Shown here: one piece after another, positions 31,930 to 42,735 of the stretch
Position numbering within the stretch: the stretch's first letter is position 1
How the letters are laid out: every line of letters starts with the position of its first letter
NCBI GenBank assembly: GCA_032719365.1
Contig: CM064870.1
Coordinates: 26,168,738 to 26,232,737 of the forward strand
DNA: 64,000 nucleotides
Source of the DNA: Prinsepia uniflora
Lineage: Eukaryota; Streptophyta; Magnoliopsida; Rosales; Rosaceae
Direction of reading: 5' to 3'
Translations under genes and position numbers: made by a program
Notes under the pieces: model-generated
The model's input: only the letters and a program-made list of their open reading frames with translations
Told to the model about the DNA's origin: nothing
Databases searched by the model: none

Positions 31930-33060
31930 TATGAACCAAACATACTTTTTTCCTTTTGGGGTCACCGTACACACCAAACTACGATCCTAATGAATAGTAT
32001 AACTCGATGTCCCGACTGTTTTCAAGTCCTATCTTAGTATTCCGACTTTTTCCGAGTCATATCCTGGCATTCCGACTCTTTCTGAGTTCTATCTTAACAC
32101 CTCAGTCATATAAGAAATCTATGTCTAAACTCCCAAAGCACTGAGAGTTTTATAGGTAAGTAAATTAGTAACACTGTCATTTTGGGCGCACAATACCACC
32201 TCGAAACAGTGTCTGATGGATTTGATACATGTACCACAATGTTTGTAACATCGAATATATAAAAAATCATGTTTATCGAAACCAGAGGACTTCCATTATG
32301 CGTCGGTTGATGGGCGGGCTGATATCAGCCCTAATGTACGCATGCGCCTCACGTGCTCGGAAGTCATCTCCTACCAGACGCCTGGTTAACCTGAGAACCT
32401 GCAACCGGGTCCCAACCCAAGTAACCTAGGCCCAACTACCCAAAGACCATATCTCCTTCATCTCTCCACGAAATCCAAAGTTCCATACATGAATTTTCAC
32501 CTACTCAACACCAGAAATTTAAATATGATATTAAACTAGGCATGCCTCACATGGGTTGGCAGGAAAACAGTTGGGAAGGTCTAGTTCCCCCATCGAGCAT
32601 CAATTATCCATAGTCCTTAACTCCCTGGCTCCATAACCAGCTCGAATCAGCTTGTTTAACTAAGGGAAGTATTTCTTTATGCTCACCATGCTCTAACTCG
32701 AACTCTCCAAAAATATAAACAATGTGGTATTCTGAGAAAACACATAGATAGCTCTTGACCGTCTCTTCATGTCTCCTCATCTCTATTTTGTCCCCTTCAT
32801 TTTTCTCTGTATTTATTTTCAAGAGGCAGTGTATCTATACTATCCAGGGAGTATCCTCCCATGTTTAGAGAGCTCATCCCTTCCTTTTTTCATTCTCGAT
32901 TCTCCGTCCTTATACAAGGGAGGGAGATGTTAAGTCTCACTGTCCACTCCCAGCAACATTTTTCACTTTTTAATGAGATGACTCAGTAGTAGGCACTGAG
33001 TCACCACTGATGTAAAAAGACTAAAATGTCACTGCCCTTCAAATTTATGTAATTTCCCTT
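31930..33060 (-). repeat. LTR-like direct repeat, left copy (minus-strand element)
   Basis: Matches 34240-35094 in direct orientation over most of its length (shared ggtcac...cacaccaa, pieces like cgactcttt.cgagtc, cttcatctctccac, gggagggagatg..aagtctcac and a terminal aaatttatg(a)aattt). The far end, equivalent to tgataagatcc at 34112, is missing, so this copy is truncated on the left. ORFs inside are not supported. Confidence 0.55.
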
Positions 33061-34111
33061 GGGTGTTTAGACCTGTAATGTTTCCATATGATATCTACTT
33101 TCTACATGAAGCGTGTTCACGAACTCGTGAGTTCGAAACTCACACAATGATTTAATCGAAACCCGAGAAATTTTCCAAATTTAAATTTATTTTTGGACTT
33201 TATATAAGGACAAAGGTAAATCCGTCAATTTCCAATTTATTTTCTAAAATTGTCATAATTTTAGGAACAAGCCATTACAACTTTTCCCCTTTACATAAAT
33301 TTGGTCCTCACAATTTACTCATTCATGCTAAGAATGAATCTCCTGCAATTACTCGAGGCAACAAGTATTAGCCGTGTGGGAATATATAGCATATCATCTC
33401 TTCCTCGAGGTTGAGTCTCCTCAGGATTTACTCATGTACGAGAGCATATCATGTCCTCTCCATAATCTCAGGATCCTACAACATATATGCACATTCGAGT
33501 AGCCTCGAGATCTTGTATGTTTGAGTAGCCTAGAGATCCTGCAGCTTACTTGCAACATCCCAGTAGTCTTGGGATCTTGTAGCATATCTGTAATGCTAAA
33601 GTAGCATCGGGATTCTGCAATGTACCTGCAACGCCTGAGTAATCTCAAGATCCTGTAGCGTACTAGTACGTCTAAGTAGCATCTCAGCCTTGAGATAAGT
33701 TGACGTCTGAGAACTGATCAACCACAGGAGGATGGTCAACCGTGGAAAATAGCACATGGAATAAATCTAAAATGTTGCTTTAAAACAAAACCTTGATTCA
33801 AAATTCAAGTCAAAACACTTTCAATCTGGGCCTAAGCCCAAAATACTATTTCCACAAAAATCGTAAAATTTGTGTTCAGAATCAATCAAATCCTGAATAA
33901 ATATTCTAAATCCGAAAAATCACCAAAACACATTTAGAATCATTTATTTAGCCCATTACAATTAATCACATGCAATAAAACATTTAATTATGCATGCATC
34001 ACAATTATAACACAAAAGTCCACTCAAAGTGTGCCTAAATAATCTCAATCGCGATCTATACGCTCCACTGAAATCCCCATGACAATATTACCTGGTTGTT
34101 CTGATACCAAA
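33061..34111 (-). other. Region between LTR-like repeats; inverted giant-LTR remnant
   Basis: At its right end tctgataccaa (about 34100-34110) is the reverse complement of a tRNA-Met-type primer site, directly next to the putative LTR end tgataagatcc (34112). The interior has minus-strand features of the giant LTRs: gtccactca (34018-34026), tgcatgcat (33991-33999) and short inverted repeats (33496-33507, 33559-33573, 33636-33647). No coding domains are visible. Best read as a rearranged minus-strand LTR element. Confidence 0.45.
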
Positions 34112-35094
34112 TTGATAAGATCCTTCCTGGAATCACTTTGATAACTAAGCTCAGTGTTCTCGAATTTCCATTATGAATTTAAGACATAATATGAAAAATC
34201 TATCAGACAACGGATGAACACTAACTTTATCATCACATTATACGAACCAATCATATTTCATCCTCCTAGGGTCACTGCTCACACCAACTCATTGATTCTA
34301 ATGAAAAGTACAACCCGATGTCCGACTCTTTTCGAGTCCTATCCTAACATTCTGACTCTTTCCAAGTCGTATCTAGACACCCCGAGAGTTATATAGGTAT
34401 CGAATTAGTAACGTCGTCATTTTGGACGCACAAAAATACGTCTAAATAGTGACCGATGGATTCGAAACCTGCACCAATAGGTTTGTAATATCGAATATAT
34501 AAAAAGTTATGTTGAGAGAAATTAGAGGACTATAGCCATGCACCAGTGGATGTCCAAGTAGTAGTCCCCATGAACGGACGCACCTCACAGGCTAGGGAGT
34601 TATCCTCTACCTTGTGCCGAGTCAATCCGCGAACCTGAAACCAGGTCTCCACATGGGTAACCAGACCTAGCTACTCAAAGACCATATCTCTTTCATTTCT
34701 CCACAAAATCCAAAGTTCCATACATGAATTTTCACCTACTCAATATTAGAAATTCAAATATAATATTAAACTAGGGATTCCTCACCTAAGTTGGCCAAAA
34801 AATGGCTCTAAAGGTCTGGTTCTACCACTGAGCTTCGGTTACCCATGGTCGTTTACTCCATGGCTCTATACCCTAGAATCCTCCCCCCTCCTCGCCCTTC
34901 CTTCTCGGTTCCCCGACTTTATAGAAGGGAGGGAGATGCTAAGTCTCACCATCCATTCCCAACAAATAGACATTTGTCACTCCTTTAATTAGTTGACTCA
35001 TCAATGGGTGCTGAGCCACCACCCGGATAAAAAGACTAAAATGTCTTTTCCTTCCAAATTTACGAAATTTCTCATGAGTAATTATGTAATAACC
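34112..35094 (-). repeat. LTR-like direct repeat, right copy (5' LTR of minus-strand element)
   Basis: Starts tgataagatcc beside an inverted primer site and aligns with 31930-33060. It ends at 35094, where a plus-strand giant LTR begins (tgtaataacccgtccc), so its other end may be cut by that insertion. Confidence 0.5.
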
Positions 35095-37590
35095 CGTCCC
35101 AAATTTAAGGGATTATCGAGAATTAATTAAGGATTATCGAGACTAATCGGGAATTAGTCGAGGATTGTTGGACGTTCAAGGTGAAATTACGAATTTGCCT
35201 ATAAATAGGTGAAAATATTGACTTTTGACCCGGAAGGTCAAATGCACCTAGACCGAAGATCGTTACGTAGATCGAGACGATACGAGTCCGTAGACAGACG
35301 ACATGTTCGAATTGGACATCGTACGAGAAAGTTACGGGTCACGGAAGGTTCAAAGAACTATTCATAGTTACACTTTTTTTTTAGACAGTTGACTCTTGGG
35401 TATGGCTTGAGTGGATATCAGTTGTGGGCCAATATATGAGTGACAAGTGTCACTCATCCATTGATCCCTATTTCACATACATGAACCTACCATTTCCTTT
35501 CCTATTTCATTCATCCAAACCTGAAAGCCCCAAAACCTAATCTCACCCATATGAACTAGCAATTGGGTTGCTTGAGTGAGACAAAGTGAGTGAGCGGCTG
35601 AGAGAGACTGAGACGACGACGTGGATGGCGGTCACGGTGGAACAACTGGTCGTGAACCTAGGTAAAGCTGTGAGCTTGTTGGATTTTGGTTTTAATTTTA
35701 TAGACATTTTGGAAAATCAGGTGAGCCCTATCAGACCTGTTAGTCCGCGTGGCACATCAAGTGATGCCACATGGCAGGCTATCAGGCCCAATTTGCAGCT
35801 GACGTGTCAGAGCCACGTTAGCATGTCAGATCACATGGACCAATCGGGTGGTGCCACGTGGCAGAGTGTCAAGTTGTGAGAGCTAACGTGTCAGTGATGA
35901 CGTCAGCAAATGACATCATCATCTGACGTGGTAGTGTCAAGGGGTGACACGTGTCACCAATTAGGGTGTGCCATGTGGCAGGTTGTTGGAACTGACAGGT
36001 GTCAGACTTGTCAAGATGACGTTAGTAGATGACATTAGTGTTGACCACCGTTAACTAGCGTGTGAAGGCGCTTGGGCACGAATTCTGAGGTGAAATCGAT
36101 CATGTTCGAAAGCTTTCAACGAAATCGATCTGACGTTAGTGTTGATCGATGCATATATATGGTTTCACATATTTCGAGGGGATTTACGTGCTTGCACGTA
36201 AATCGAGGTTTATAATTTTGCACGGATTTTCTGTGCTTATAGTTTTGGAAATGATTTGATGAAATGGTTTTGGATTTGGAAAGGTAAACTAGGGTTCGAG
36301 ACCCATTTGTTTTGGAATCCCTCGGACTCGAAGTCCTTTTAGTCACGTTCTCGAGCTAGAGGCCCAATTGGTTCTTGAATCAATTTCAGATTTGGAAATA
36401 TGGACCGAGCACGAGACCCATTTGATTTACAAACTCTCGGACCTGAAGTCCATTTGATTTAACTAGGCATTGGGCCGGAGGCCCAGTTGGTTTACGTACC
36501 GGGCTCGAGGCCAAATTGGTTTGCATATCGGGCTCGAGGCCTAGTTGACTTACGTATTGGGCACGAGGCCCATTTGGTTTACGAAATCGGGCACGAGGTC
36601 CATTTAGTTTACGAAATCAGGCACGAGGCCCAGTTGGTTTATGATTCGGGCTGGAGGCCCAGTTTGTATGTGGATCTGTGTTTAGGGCCCAGTTATGGTT
36701 TACAACTGTGTTTTCAGGTCGGAGACCCATAAATGGATTTCTAGTTCATGACGGTTTATGGGGACCGGCATGAACCCTTGAAAGATTATTATGGTTCATG
36801 ACGGCTTATGGGAGCCGGGTATGAATCCTTGAAAGGTTTTGAGAATGTTTTCAAATGGTTTTTCGTATACCATCCTTTATATATGGATTGTCTCATCCGG
36901 GGAGGGTCGTTGGCTTGGGTGGACCTCGGAGTAGTCACAGTGTACTGATTGAGTGGAGTCGCCCCTGTTGGGTTCCTTACTCTCAGAAAGGCTATGGATT
37001 ATAACCCCTAGGGAGGGTCATTGTTCTACGGACTTTGACCTGCGTGGACCTTGGGGAGACTTGGGCTTTGAGACCCTGGGTAGCACGCGCGTAGCTCTAG
37101 GTACCGTGACAGGATTGGTTATATGATATATGATAAATATGATTTCATTGGTTTGCGAAATTGTATTTTATGATTGATAAATGGATTTAGGTTGAGATCC
37201 CACATATGTTTATTATGTTCTAGATTTTTGTAAATGGTTTTTGGGCAGGGGCCCGTATGGATTTGGTTGTTTAAACATATGTGGTTTGATAAATGGTTTT
37301 ACTATGCATCCATGCTATTTAGTGAAGGGCATAAAGGTATTTTATGAAATATGTTTTATCAACTCTTGTATTTTTGTCCACTCACAGTCTTTCCGTTTTC
37401 AATGCCCTTTAGGTTGAATATGGTGCGAACTGTAGCAGAGACCGAGACATCACATACCTCCTCCGGATCGTGGCGTACTCTGGAAGCCGGAAGGCTAAAG
37501 GTTTTAATTTTCCCTGGTCTGACACTCCGTGTCAGACGGGATCAGGAACGTTCCTCGTTAATCCCAGGGGGATTAAGACGGGTCCTGACA
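35095..37590 (+). mobile_element. Giant LTR, subfamily B
   Basis: 2496 bp, tgtaataacccgtccc to gacgggtcctgaca. It has the donor-like tag|gtaaag (35662), the densest short-hairpin array (36296-36727), two larger hairpins (36744-36775, 36793-36828), gtccactcacag (about 37376-37387) and tttaggttg. The upstream partner ctgtgagtggac is not recognisable in this copy. The left flank is aatta; after 37590 the sequence reads ctttggt, not a matching TSD and only the start of a primer site, so the 3' junction is rearranged. Confidence 0.75.
36296..36727 (+). repeat. Array of about 13 short hairpins, roughly 30-bp period in the centre
   Basis: Units such as GGACTcgaAGTCC (36311 area), TGGGCCggaGGCCCA (36467 area), GGGC-acgag-GCCC (36560 area) and GGTC-gga-GACC (36717-36727) are separated by linkers like atttggtttacgaaatc. 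Stem sequences differ between units, but the arms stay complementary in most. It is not a CRISPR array: linkers are alike and the stems vary. Confidence 0.85.
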
Positions 37591-37958
37591 CTTTGGTTTA
37601 TAAATGATGAAAAGCATAAATGTTTTGTATGTTTGTTGATTATCAGTTTTGAAAGGTTTTATATATTTTCGTGAAAAGGGCTTTTGGGCATGAGACCTAG
37701 TTGGATGATGGTTTAGACTGAGATTATAGTCAAATGTTTTATGAAACTATGTTTCGGGCTTGTAACCCTTTTTAAATGATGTGTCGGACTTGTGACCCCA
37801 TTATGATGAAATTCCGGGCTTGTGACCCTGTTGAGATTCTGTTTTGGGCAGAGATCCCACGTGAAACACATGATTTGATTGTGAAATGATTTGAGATTGT
37901 GAAATGAGAACAGAACACTGATTTTATTAGTTTTTGTGGAAACCATGTTTTGGGCCGA
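37591..37958 (+). mobile_element. Old giant-LTR fragment, part 1
   Basis: Starts abruptly after the LTR end at 37590 and contains LTR-type phrases (gggcatgagacctag, gggcttgtaaccc). It continues at 50591 after the tandem gag-only array, as shown by the TSD gccga (37954-37958, 50591-50595): tttgggccga|gacccta reads through. Further pieces are 50591-50875 and 63187-63775. Confidence 0.65.
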
Positions 37959-40900
37959 TGTAACAACCCGTTCCGAGAATTGGGATAAGTAGAGTGTTTA
38001 AGGTGTGATTAGTAAGGTTAATCAGGGGTTAGGTGGTCCCGAGGGGTCCGGGAACTTAGAATGACGCTTTTGCCCCTGGGTCGGGCAGAAATGTTGACTT
38101 TTATTTCGGGTGGTCAATTGGAGATTGACCAGTGACCAGGACGTAGTTTAGGACGTCACGAATCCATAGGCAGGTGGCACGCCTGATTCCGACATCCGAG
38201 GAGGAAGTTGTGATGTTCGGAAGGTTGAGGGCATGACCGTAATTTTGGTAAAATAGGAGGAAAAGTTGACTTTTTGAATAATTGAGTTTTGGTAGGTTGA
38301 CCTAGGATGGTTAGATAGTTCTTGTCGACCTGAGTTCGATGACAGGCGGCACGTGTTCATCGGACTTACGAGGCGAGAGTTACGGGTCTAGAAAGTTTCG
38401 GTAAAACCGTAAAAATGTGTTAAACAGAAGGGTATTTTAGTCTTTTTGGGTTTATGGGGATTTGTGCAGAGAGAGAAGGAATGGACGGCTGGAGTTAATC
38501 AGGTGAGATAAGGATGGATGGGATGGTGACATGTGGCAAGTGTGTAGTGGGTTCTGGGGGATTCTAAGGTGTGTGCACGGTTCTATTTTTAGGGTGTACC
38601 CGTGCCCGTGTTCATGTTTGTGCGCAGAAGGAAACAGAAAACAGAGGGAGATCGTGAAGGGAATTGAGGGCGGTGGTGTGTGTGTTGATGAATGGTGAGT
38701 GTGTGAGGGTGATCAGAGAGTGAGAGAGAGCAGTTGAGACGGTTGGGAGGTGAGGATTTGTGGTGTGTGCAAGTGGGGAGCCACGGGAACCAGGGAGGAA
38801 CTCAGGGGGGAAAACGGAGAAGATTGAGGGCTTGTGGTGGTGCGGTGGCCGTGCACGGTGCAACGAAGATTGTGGTGGTGTCGTGCGGGTTGCGAGGAGT
38901 CGACCAGCCCAGGAGGAGCTCACGGCGGCAGCAGGAAACAGGTAATTCCCTCATCCCCGTTTCGGTACTCTGTTTTCCGTTGAGGTTCAACGTGGAAGTT
39001 GTGGGTCTAGGGTGAGAGTCGAGGGAATTGGAGGTCAGGGCGAGGTTCAGGAGAGTCCTAGGCGTCGACTAGGTTGGTCGCCGTGACGGGGAGGTACACG
39101 GCGGAGCTCAGTCGAAGATGGGTCTCTTTTACCCTGTTTCGGCAGTGAACTTCGAACGGTAAGTCGTGACGATTGGGGTTGAGTCGAAGGTCTAGGTGAG
39201 TTGGGTTAGGTTCAGTGAGGTTCAGGGCAGAGTTTGGTGAAGCCACCGTGAAGGGTGGTGAGCTGGGTGGCTGGATCGTGAAACAGGGGTTGTTGGCCGT
39301 CTGGGTTCGAGCTTTAGTCGACGGGATTGAGGCGGTGTCGAGGTCTGAGGAGCTGTGGAATGGTTATATCGGAACTGGACGAAGCTTTAGGTGAAGAAAG
39401 GGAAGGAAATCGTGCAGGTACGGCGGTGAACCGCTGACGCCGGTCTGAGTTGCAGACCACTGTGGCGAACCGGGTTTGTCTGAGGAAGACGGTACACTGT
39501 AGCAGGCGCGTGAGGGCCACGCGCAGCCACTTTGGGCGGCGCGTGGGGGCGCGTGCGGCGGCGATGGGGAAAACGGTCAACATGACTTTTGGTCTAGGAG
39601 TTGTGGTGAGTTCAATGGAGTTGGTTTCGGGTTAATCGGAAGTCGTTTGAGTGTAGTTCCGCGAGGGTGAATGTGTAGGGTCCCGGGGTTTTAAGTCTTC
39701 GGTCCGGGGATTTTTGAGGGCATTTAGGAGAGTATTGGTAGACGTATTAGTGACGTAATTTGACGGTGATTGACAGGATCGGGGTTTCCCGAGGAAGCCG
39801 AGGAACGGGCTGGACGTTCGGGACGCGAGTAGGGCTCAGTACTGTGAGTGGACCCCTTCTCTAAACTTGAACATGCATAACTGCTTTCTATAATGGTTTT
39901 ATGGTTTTAATCATGATTTTATGTTTATCGAATATGTTTGGTTGGTTTTACATTATTACCCGTTTTTCGAGAAAAAGACGGTTTTGGCACGCTTTTCGAG
40001 AAAAGGGTAATTTTGGAAATGTTTTCGGGATTTCAAGGGATTTTGAAACATGCTTTTGAGAATCAAGGTTTTGGTTTTGAAATCGAAATTGACCATTGGA
40101 CTTTGGTGTAAAGTTGGAAAGTGGACTCCGGATTTGGGTTCGGAATGACGGTTCTGGATGCCGGAAGGGCTTCAGACCAGTGATTTCGGATTCGGGTTTG
40201 GATGTGGATTGGTAAATGGTTTTCAAATGATTTTGAGATTGGATTTGCTGGATCTGGATATTGGGTTTAAAGACCCGGATATATTGGACGGGGGACCGGC
40301 CGGATTGGGTTTAAAGACCCGGATTGAGTTTAAAGACTCGGGAGTTTAAAGACTCGGATATATATTGATTTTCCCCCGTAGGCCTTGAGTTTAAAGACTC
40401 GGGAGTTTAAAGACTCGGATATTATTAAGGCCTGGATTGAGTTTAAAGACTCGGGAGTTTAAAGACTCGGATAGGTCCAGCAGGTTTGATCGAGGAAATG
40501 ATGATTTGGTGATCATGGTTTTGATATGGTTTCTGATACTCATGCTATGGTTTCTAATGATATTTTATAGTGTTTCTGTTTCTTATGATGTTTAAGAATG
40601 ATCCTTTTATTAATGTGTTTATAACTGTTGGTTATGCATGTGGTTTCAAAACGGAGGGTTAAACTCGGTTTTCTTATAAAGTGGTTTTTGAACTTTGGTA
40701 CTTTCTGGTCCACTCACATTTTCTGTTTTAATGGCCCTCCAGGTTGTGGAGCTAGCGCGGGGTCTTGACGTCGAGGCAGAGTCTGAGGCATAGAAGCGAC
40801 GTGAGGGATCCTAGAAGAGTTAAAAGGCTTCTGTGTGCGTGTAGTTATCGGTTTTTGTTCTCCTTGTATGTTCGTGCTATGTTTTGTAAATGCTACCTTC

Positions 40901-41036
40901 GGGACATTGTTTTTAATTACTCCTGCGTCTGACTGGATAGAATGTGAGTGAGTTTTACTTGAGTTTTGTGTCGGGGAGTCAGACGGGAGCGGGATTTACC
41001 TCGGGTTTCGGGGTGAAACCGGGGTGGGTCCTGACA
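37959..41036 (+). repeat. LTR 1 of the gag-only element
   Basis: tgtaacaacccgttccgag...gtgggtcctgaca. Internal landmarks: donor-like aacag|gtaatt (38942), GC-rich hairpin GCGCGTG...CACGCGC (39506-39524), acceptor-like ttgacag (ends 39776), tgtgagtggacc (39843-39854), inverted-repeat array (40263-40470), ggtccactcaca (40707-40718) and ccctccag|gttgtgg (40743). Confidence 0.93.
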
Positions 41037-41038
41037 AT

Positions 41039-41050
41039 TGGTATCAGAGC
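41039..41050 (+). other. Primer-binding site, copy 1
   Basis: tggtatcagagc, the usual plant tRNA-Met-type primer site, two bases after the LTR end. The identical second copy is at 45816-45827. Confidence 0.9.
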
Positions 41051-41142
41051 ATAGGTTTGTCGAGTTGTTGGGTCTGTCGGTTTGAGAGGTTGTGTTTTAG
41101 TTGTTTGACTACTTCTATGCCTCTTTCAGTGTGCGGTTGACG

Positions 41143-42246
41143 ATGCCTCCGAGACGTAGACCCTCTCCACAACCTGAAGAAGTAGCCAGAGAGACGGAGA
41201 GTGCCACGATTGAGCGAGCCCAGCGGCTCGGGGCTACTACTTTTAGTGGTGGGGCTGATCCTGAGGAAGCCCAGAGGTGGATTACTAGACTGGAGCGGAT
41301 TTTTGCAGTGATGCATTGTCCGCTGGGGGAGCGAGTGTTGTTGGCTACCTTTCTACTGGATGGTGCGGCGTACGAGTGGTGGTATACCCTCGAGTTGTCC
41401 GGTTGGGATGTCCACAGTGTGACCTGGGAGACGTTCAGGGAACGGTTTCTGGAACAGTATTATCCTCGTTCTTTCCGGGATGCCAAGGAGGCGGAGTTTC
41501 TGCAGCTCCAGCAGGGGAATTTGACAGTGGCAGAGTACGAACGGAAGTTCCAGATGTTGTCTCGGTTTGCTCCTGCTTTTGTGGCCACTGAAGCCGAGAA
41601 GTGCCGTAGGTTTGAGATGGGCTTGCGCGGTGAGATTCGAGCCGTAGTGACGGCTGGATCTTTTGCTACCCTCCGAGATCTGTCGGATGCTGCGGTGCGA
41701 GTTGAGGCTAGTTTGCCGGTGCGACGCCGGGAACCTTCTATTCCTGGAGCTTCGAGCCAGCGGACACCGAAAAGAGGTAACTTCGGTGGATCGTCCTCAT
41801 CGGGCGATGATCGTTTTGGTAGACCTGGTAGTGCCCAGAGTTCAGGATTTTGGGGTTATCGAGTACTGCCGACTCCGCAAGCGAGTGCGACATCGGTAGC
41901 GTCTACAGGGAGACCGAACAGTGGACCAGGCTGGAATGTGTGTTTCTACTGTGGGGAGCGAGGTCATTTTCGACGTGAGTGTCCACTGTTGCCACAGGAA
42001 GGTGGTGTAGGCAGAGGAGTAGCGGAGTCCGGACAGAGTACAGCATCAGGGACAGCGGGCACTAGAGGAGGTGGTGGCGCAGCCACGAGTAGTTCGAGAG
42101 GTCGTGGTAGAGCGTCAGGATCTCAGGCCCGGGTGTTCTCGATGATTCAGCAGGAGGGTCAGTCGACACCAGATACGGAGACAGGTACTTGTTTTACCTT
42201 TGGTTGTTCTGTTGGTTTGGTTTTTGGATTTCGGAGGAGAGTCTAG
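41143..42246 (+). CDS. gag: Ty3/Gypsy-type Gag, copy 1
   Basis: Encodes a 367-residue capsid/nucleocapsid precursor that would assemble retrotransposon particles in the cytoplasm. I start at ATG 41143 (MPPRRRPSP), which follows the primer site and leader; an upstream in-frame TTG at 41101 is unlikely. The retrotransposon Gag domain spans about residues 34-175 (FSGGADPEEAQRW near 34-46, then FLDGAAYEWW-type and EQYYP motifs). A CCHC zinc knuckle follows (Cys267, Cys270, His275, Cys280; 41941-41982), then a Gly/Ser/Arg-rich tail. The final part (ARVFSMIQQEG...TGT) is what normally leads into protease, but the frame stops before any DTGA-type site, so pol was removed just inside the protease. 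The frame is intact and the same in both copies. By Gag type it is Del/Tekay chromovirus-like (inference). Confidence 0.93.
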   Translation: MPPRRRPSPQPEEVARETESATIERAQRLGATTFSGGADPEEAQRWITRLERIFAVMHCPLGERVLLATFLLDGAAYEWWYTLELSGWDVHSVTWETFRERFLEQYYPRSFRDAKEAEFLQLQQGNLTVAEYERKFQMLSRFAPAFVATEAEKCRRFEMGLRGEIRAVVTAGSFATLRDLSDAAVRVEASLPVRRREPSIPGASSQRTPKRGNFGGSSSSGDDRFGRPGSAQSSGFWGYRVLPTPQASATSVASTGRPNSGPGWNVCFYCGERGHFRRECPLLPQEGGVGRGVAESGQSTASGTAGTRGGGGAATSSSRGRGRASGSQARVFSMIQQEGQSTPDTETGTCFTFGCSVGLVFGFRRRV

Positions 42247-42735
42247 GAGTTTTCCTAGAGGACTAGGAGTGTACAGTAAGTTCCGTAGCAGGTTGACGGG
42301 AAGTATAGGAAAGGGGTGACTATAACTGATCGATTGGAGACTGTGGAAGGAGAGAACCCACAAGCTAGAGTTTGCCTTTTGGACTTTGTGAAGTTAGTCC
42401 GACTGTGGCCGGAATAGTAGCCGAGGGAGATGGGTGGTTGTATACGAGGATGTACTCTATGACTTCTGTCGGGTATTGTGACATGAGGTATTGTATAATA
42501 CCTTTGTTTTCTGTTCATAGAGTTTCCCTTGCGTACACCATGTAGCTGCTATATAGCTAGGGTTGGCTGTGGTAACAGTAGTTGGGGATGGAGTGAAATA
42601 CCCAAGGTGGAGATGATAGACAGAGTGTTTAAGAGAAGCTGTTGCTGCTCTAGTGTGGATACCGGGTAGAAGACGTTAGGTGTCGGGAACTAGCTGTGGA
42701 ATTTCGGGGACGAAATTCTTTTTAGGTGGGTAGAT
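42247..42735 (+). other. Post-gag region and polypurine tract, copy 1
   Basis: 489 bp with no coding signal, ending with gtggaatttcggggacgaaa, then ttctttttaggtgggtagat directly before the next LTR. The same 3' signature ends the gene-less element's interior at 14412, tying the two families together. The identical copy is at 47024-47512. Confidence 0.85.

Noticed and set aside
36540..36660. Regularly spaced short repeats resembling a CRISPR array
   Set aside because: The linkers are near-identical and the stems vary, the reverse of CRISPR. The setting is a plant LTR retrotransposon with no cas genes.
38612..39635. Several 60-105-codon ORFs on both strands, repeated identically at +4777 and +9554
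   Set aside because: They are overlapping frames in GC-rich LTR sequence. Their repetition reflects the tandem array, not selection, and none has a recognisable domain.
41101..41142. Upstream start for Gag at TTG 41101 (14 extra residues)
   Set aside because: Not an ATG. The MPPRRR start at 41143 is a normal Gag beginning and the extra residues look like untranslated leader.
41316..41899. Additional ORFs overlapping gag in another frame
   Set aside because: Shadow frames of the gag coding sequence; no independent domain.
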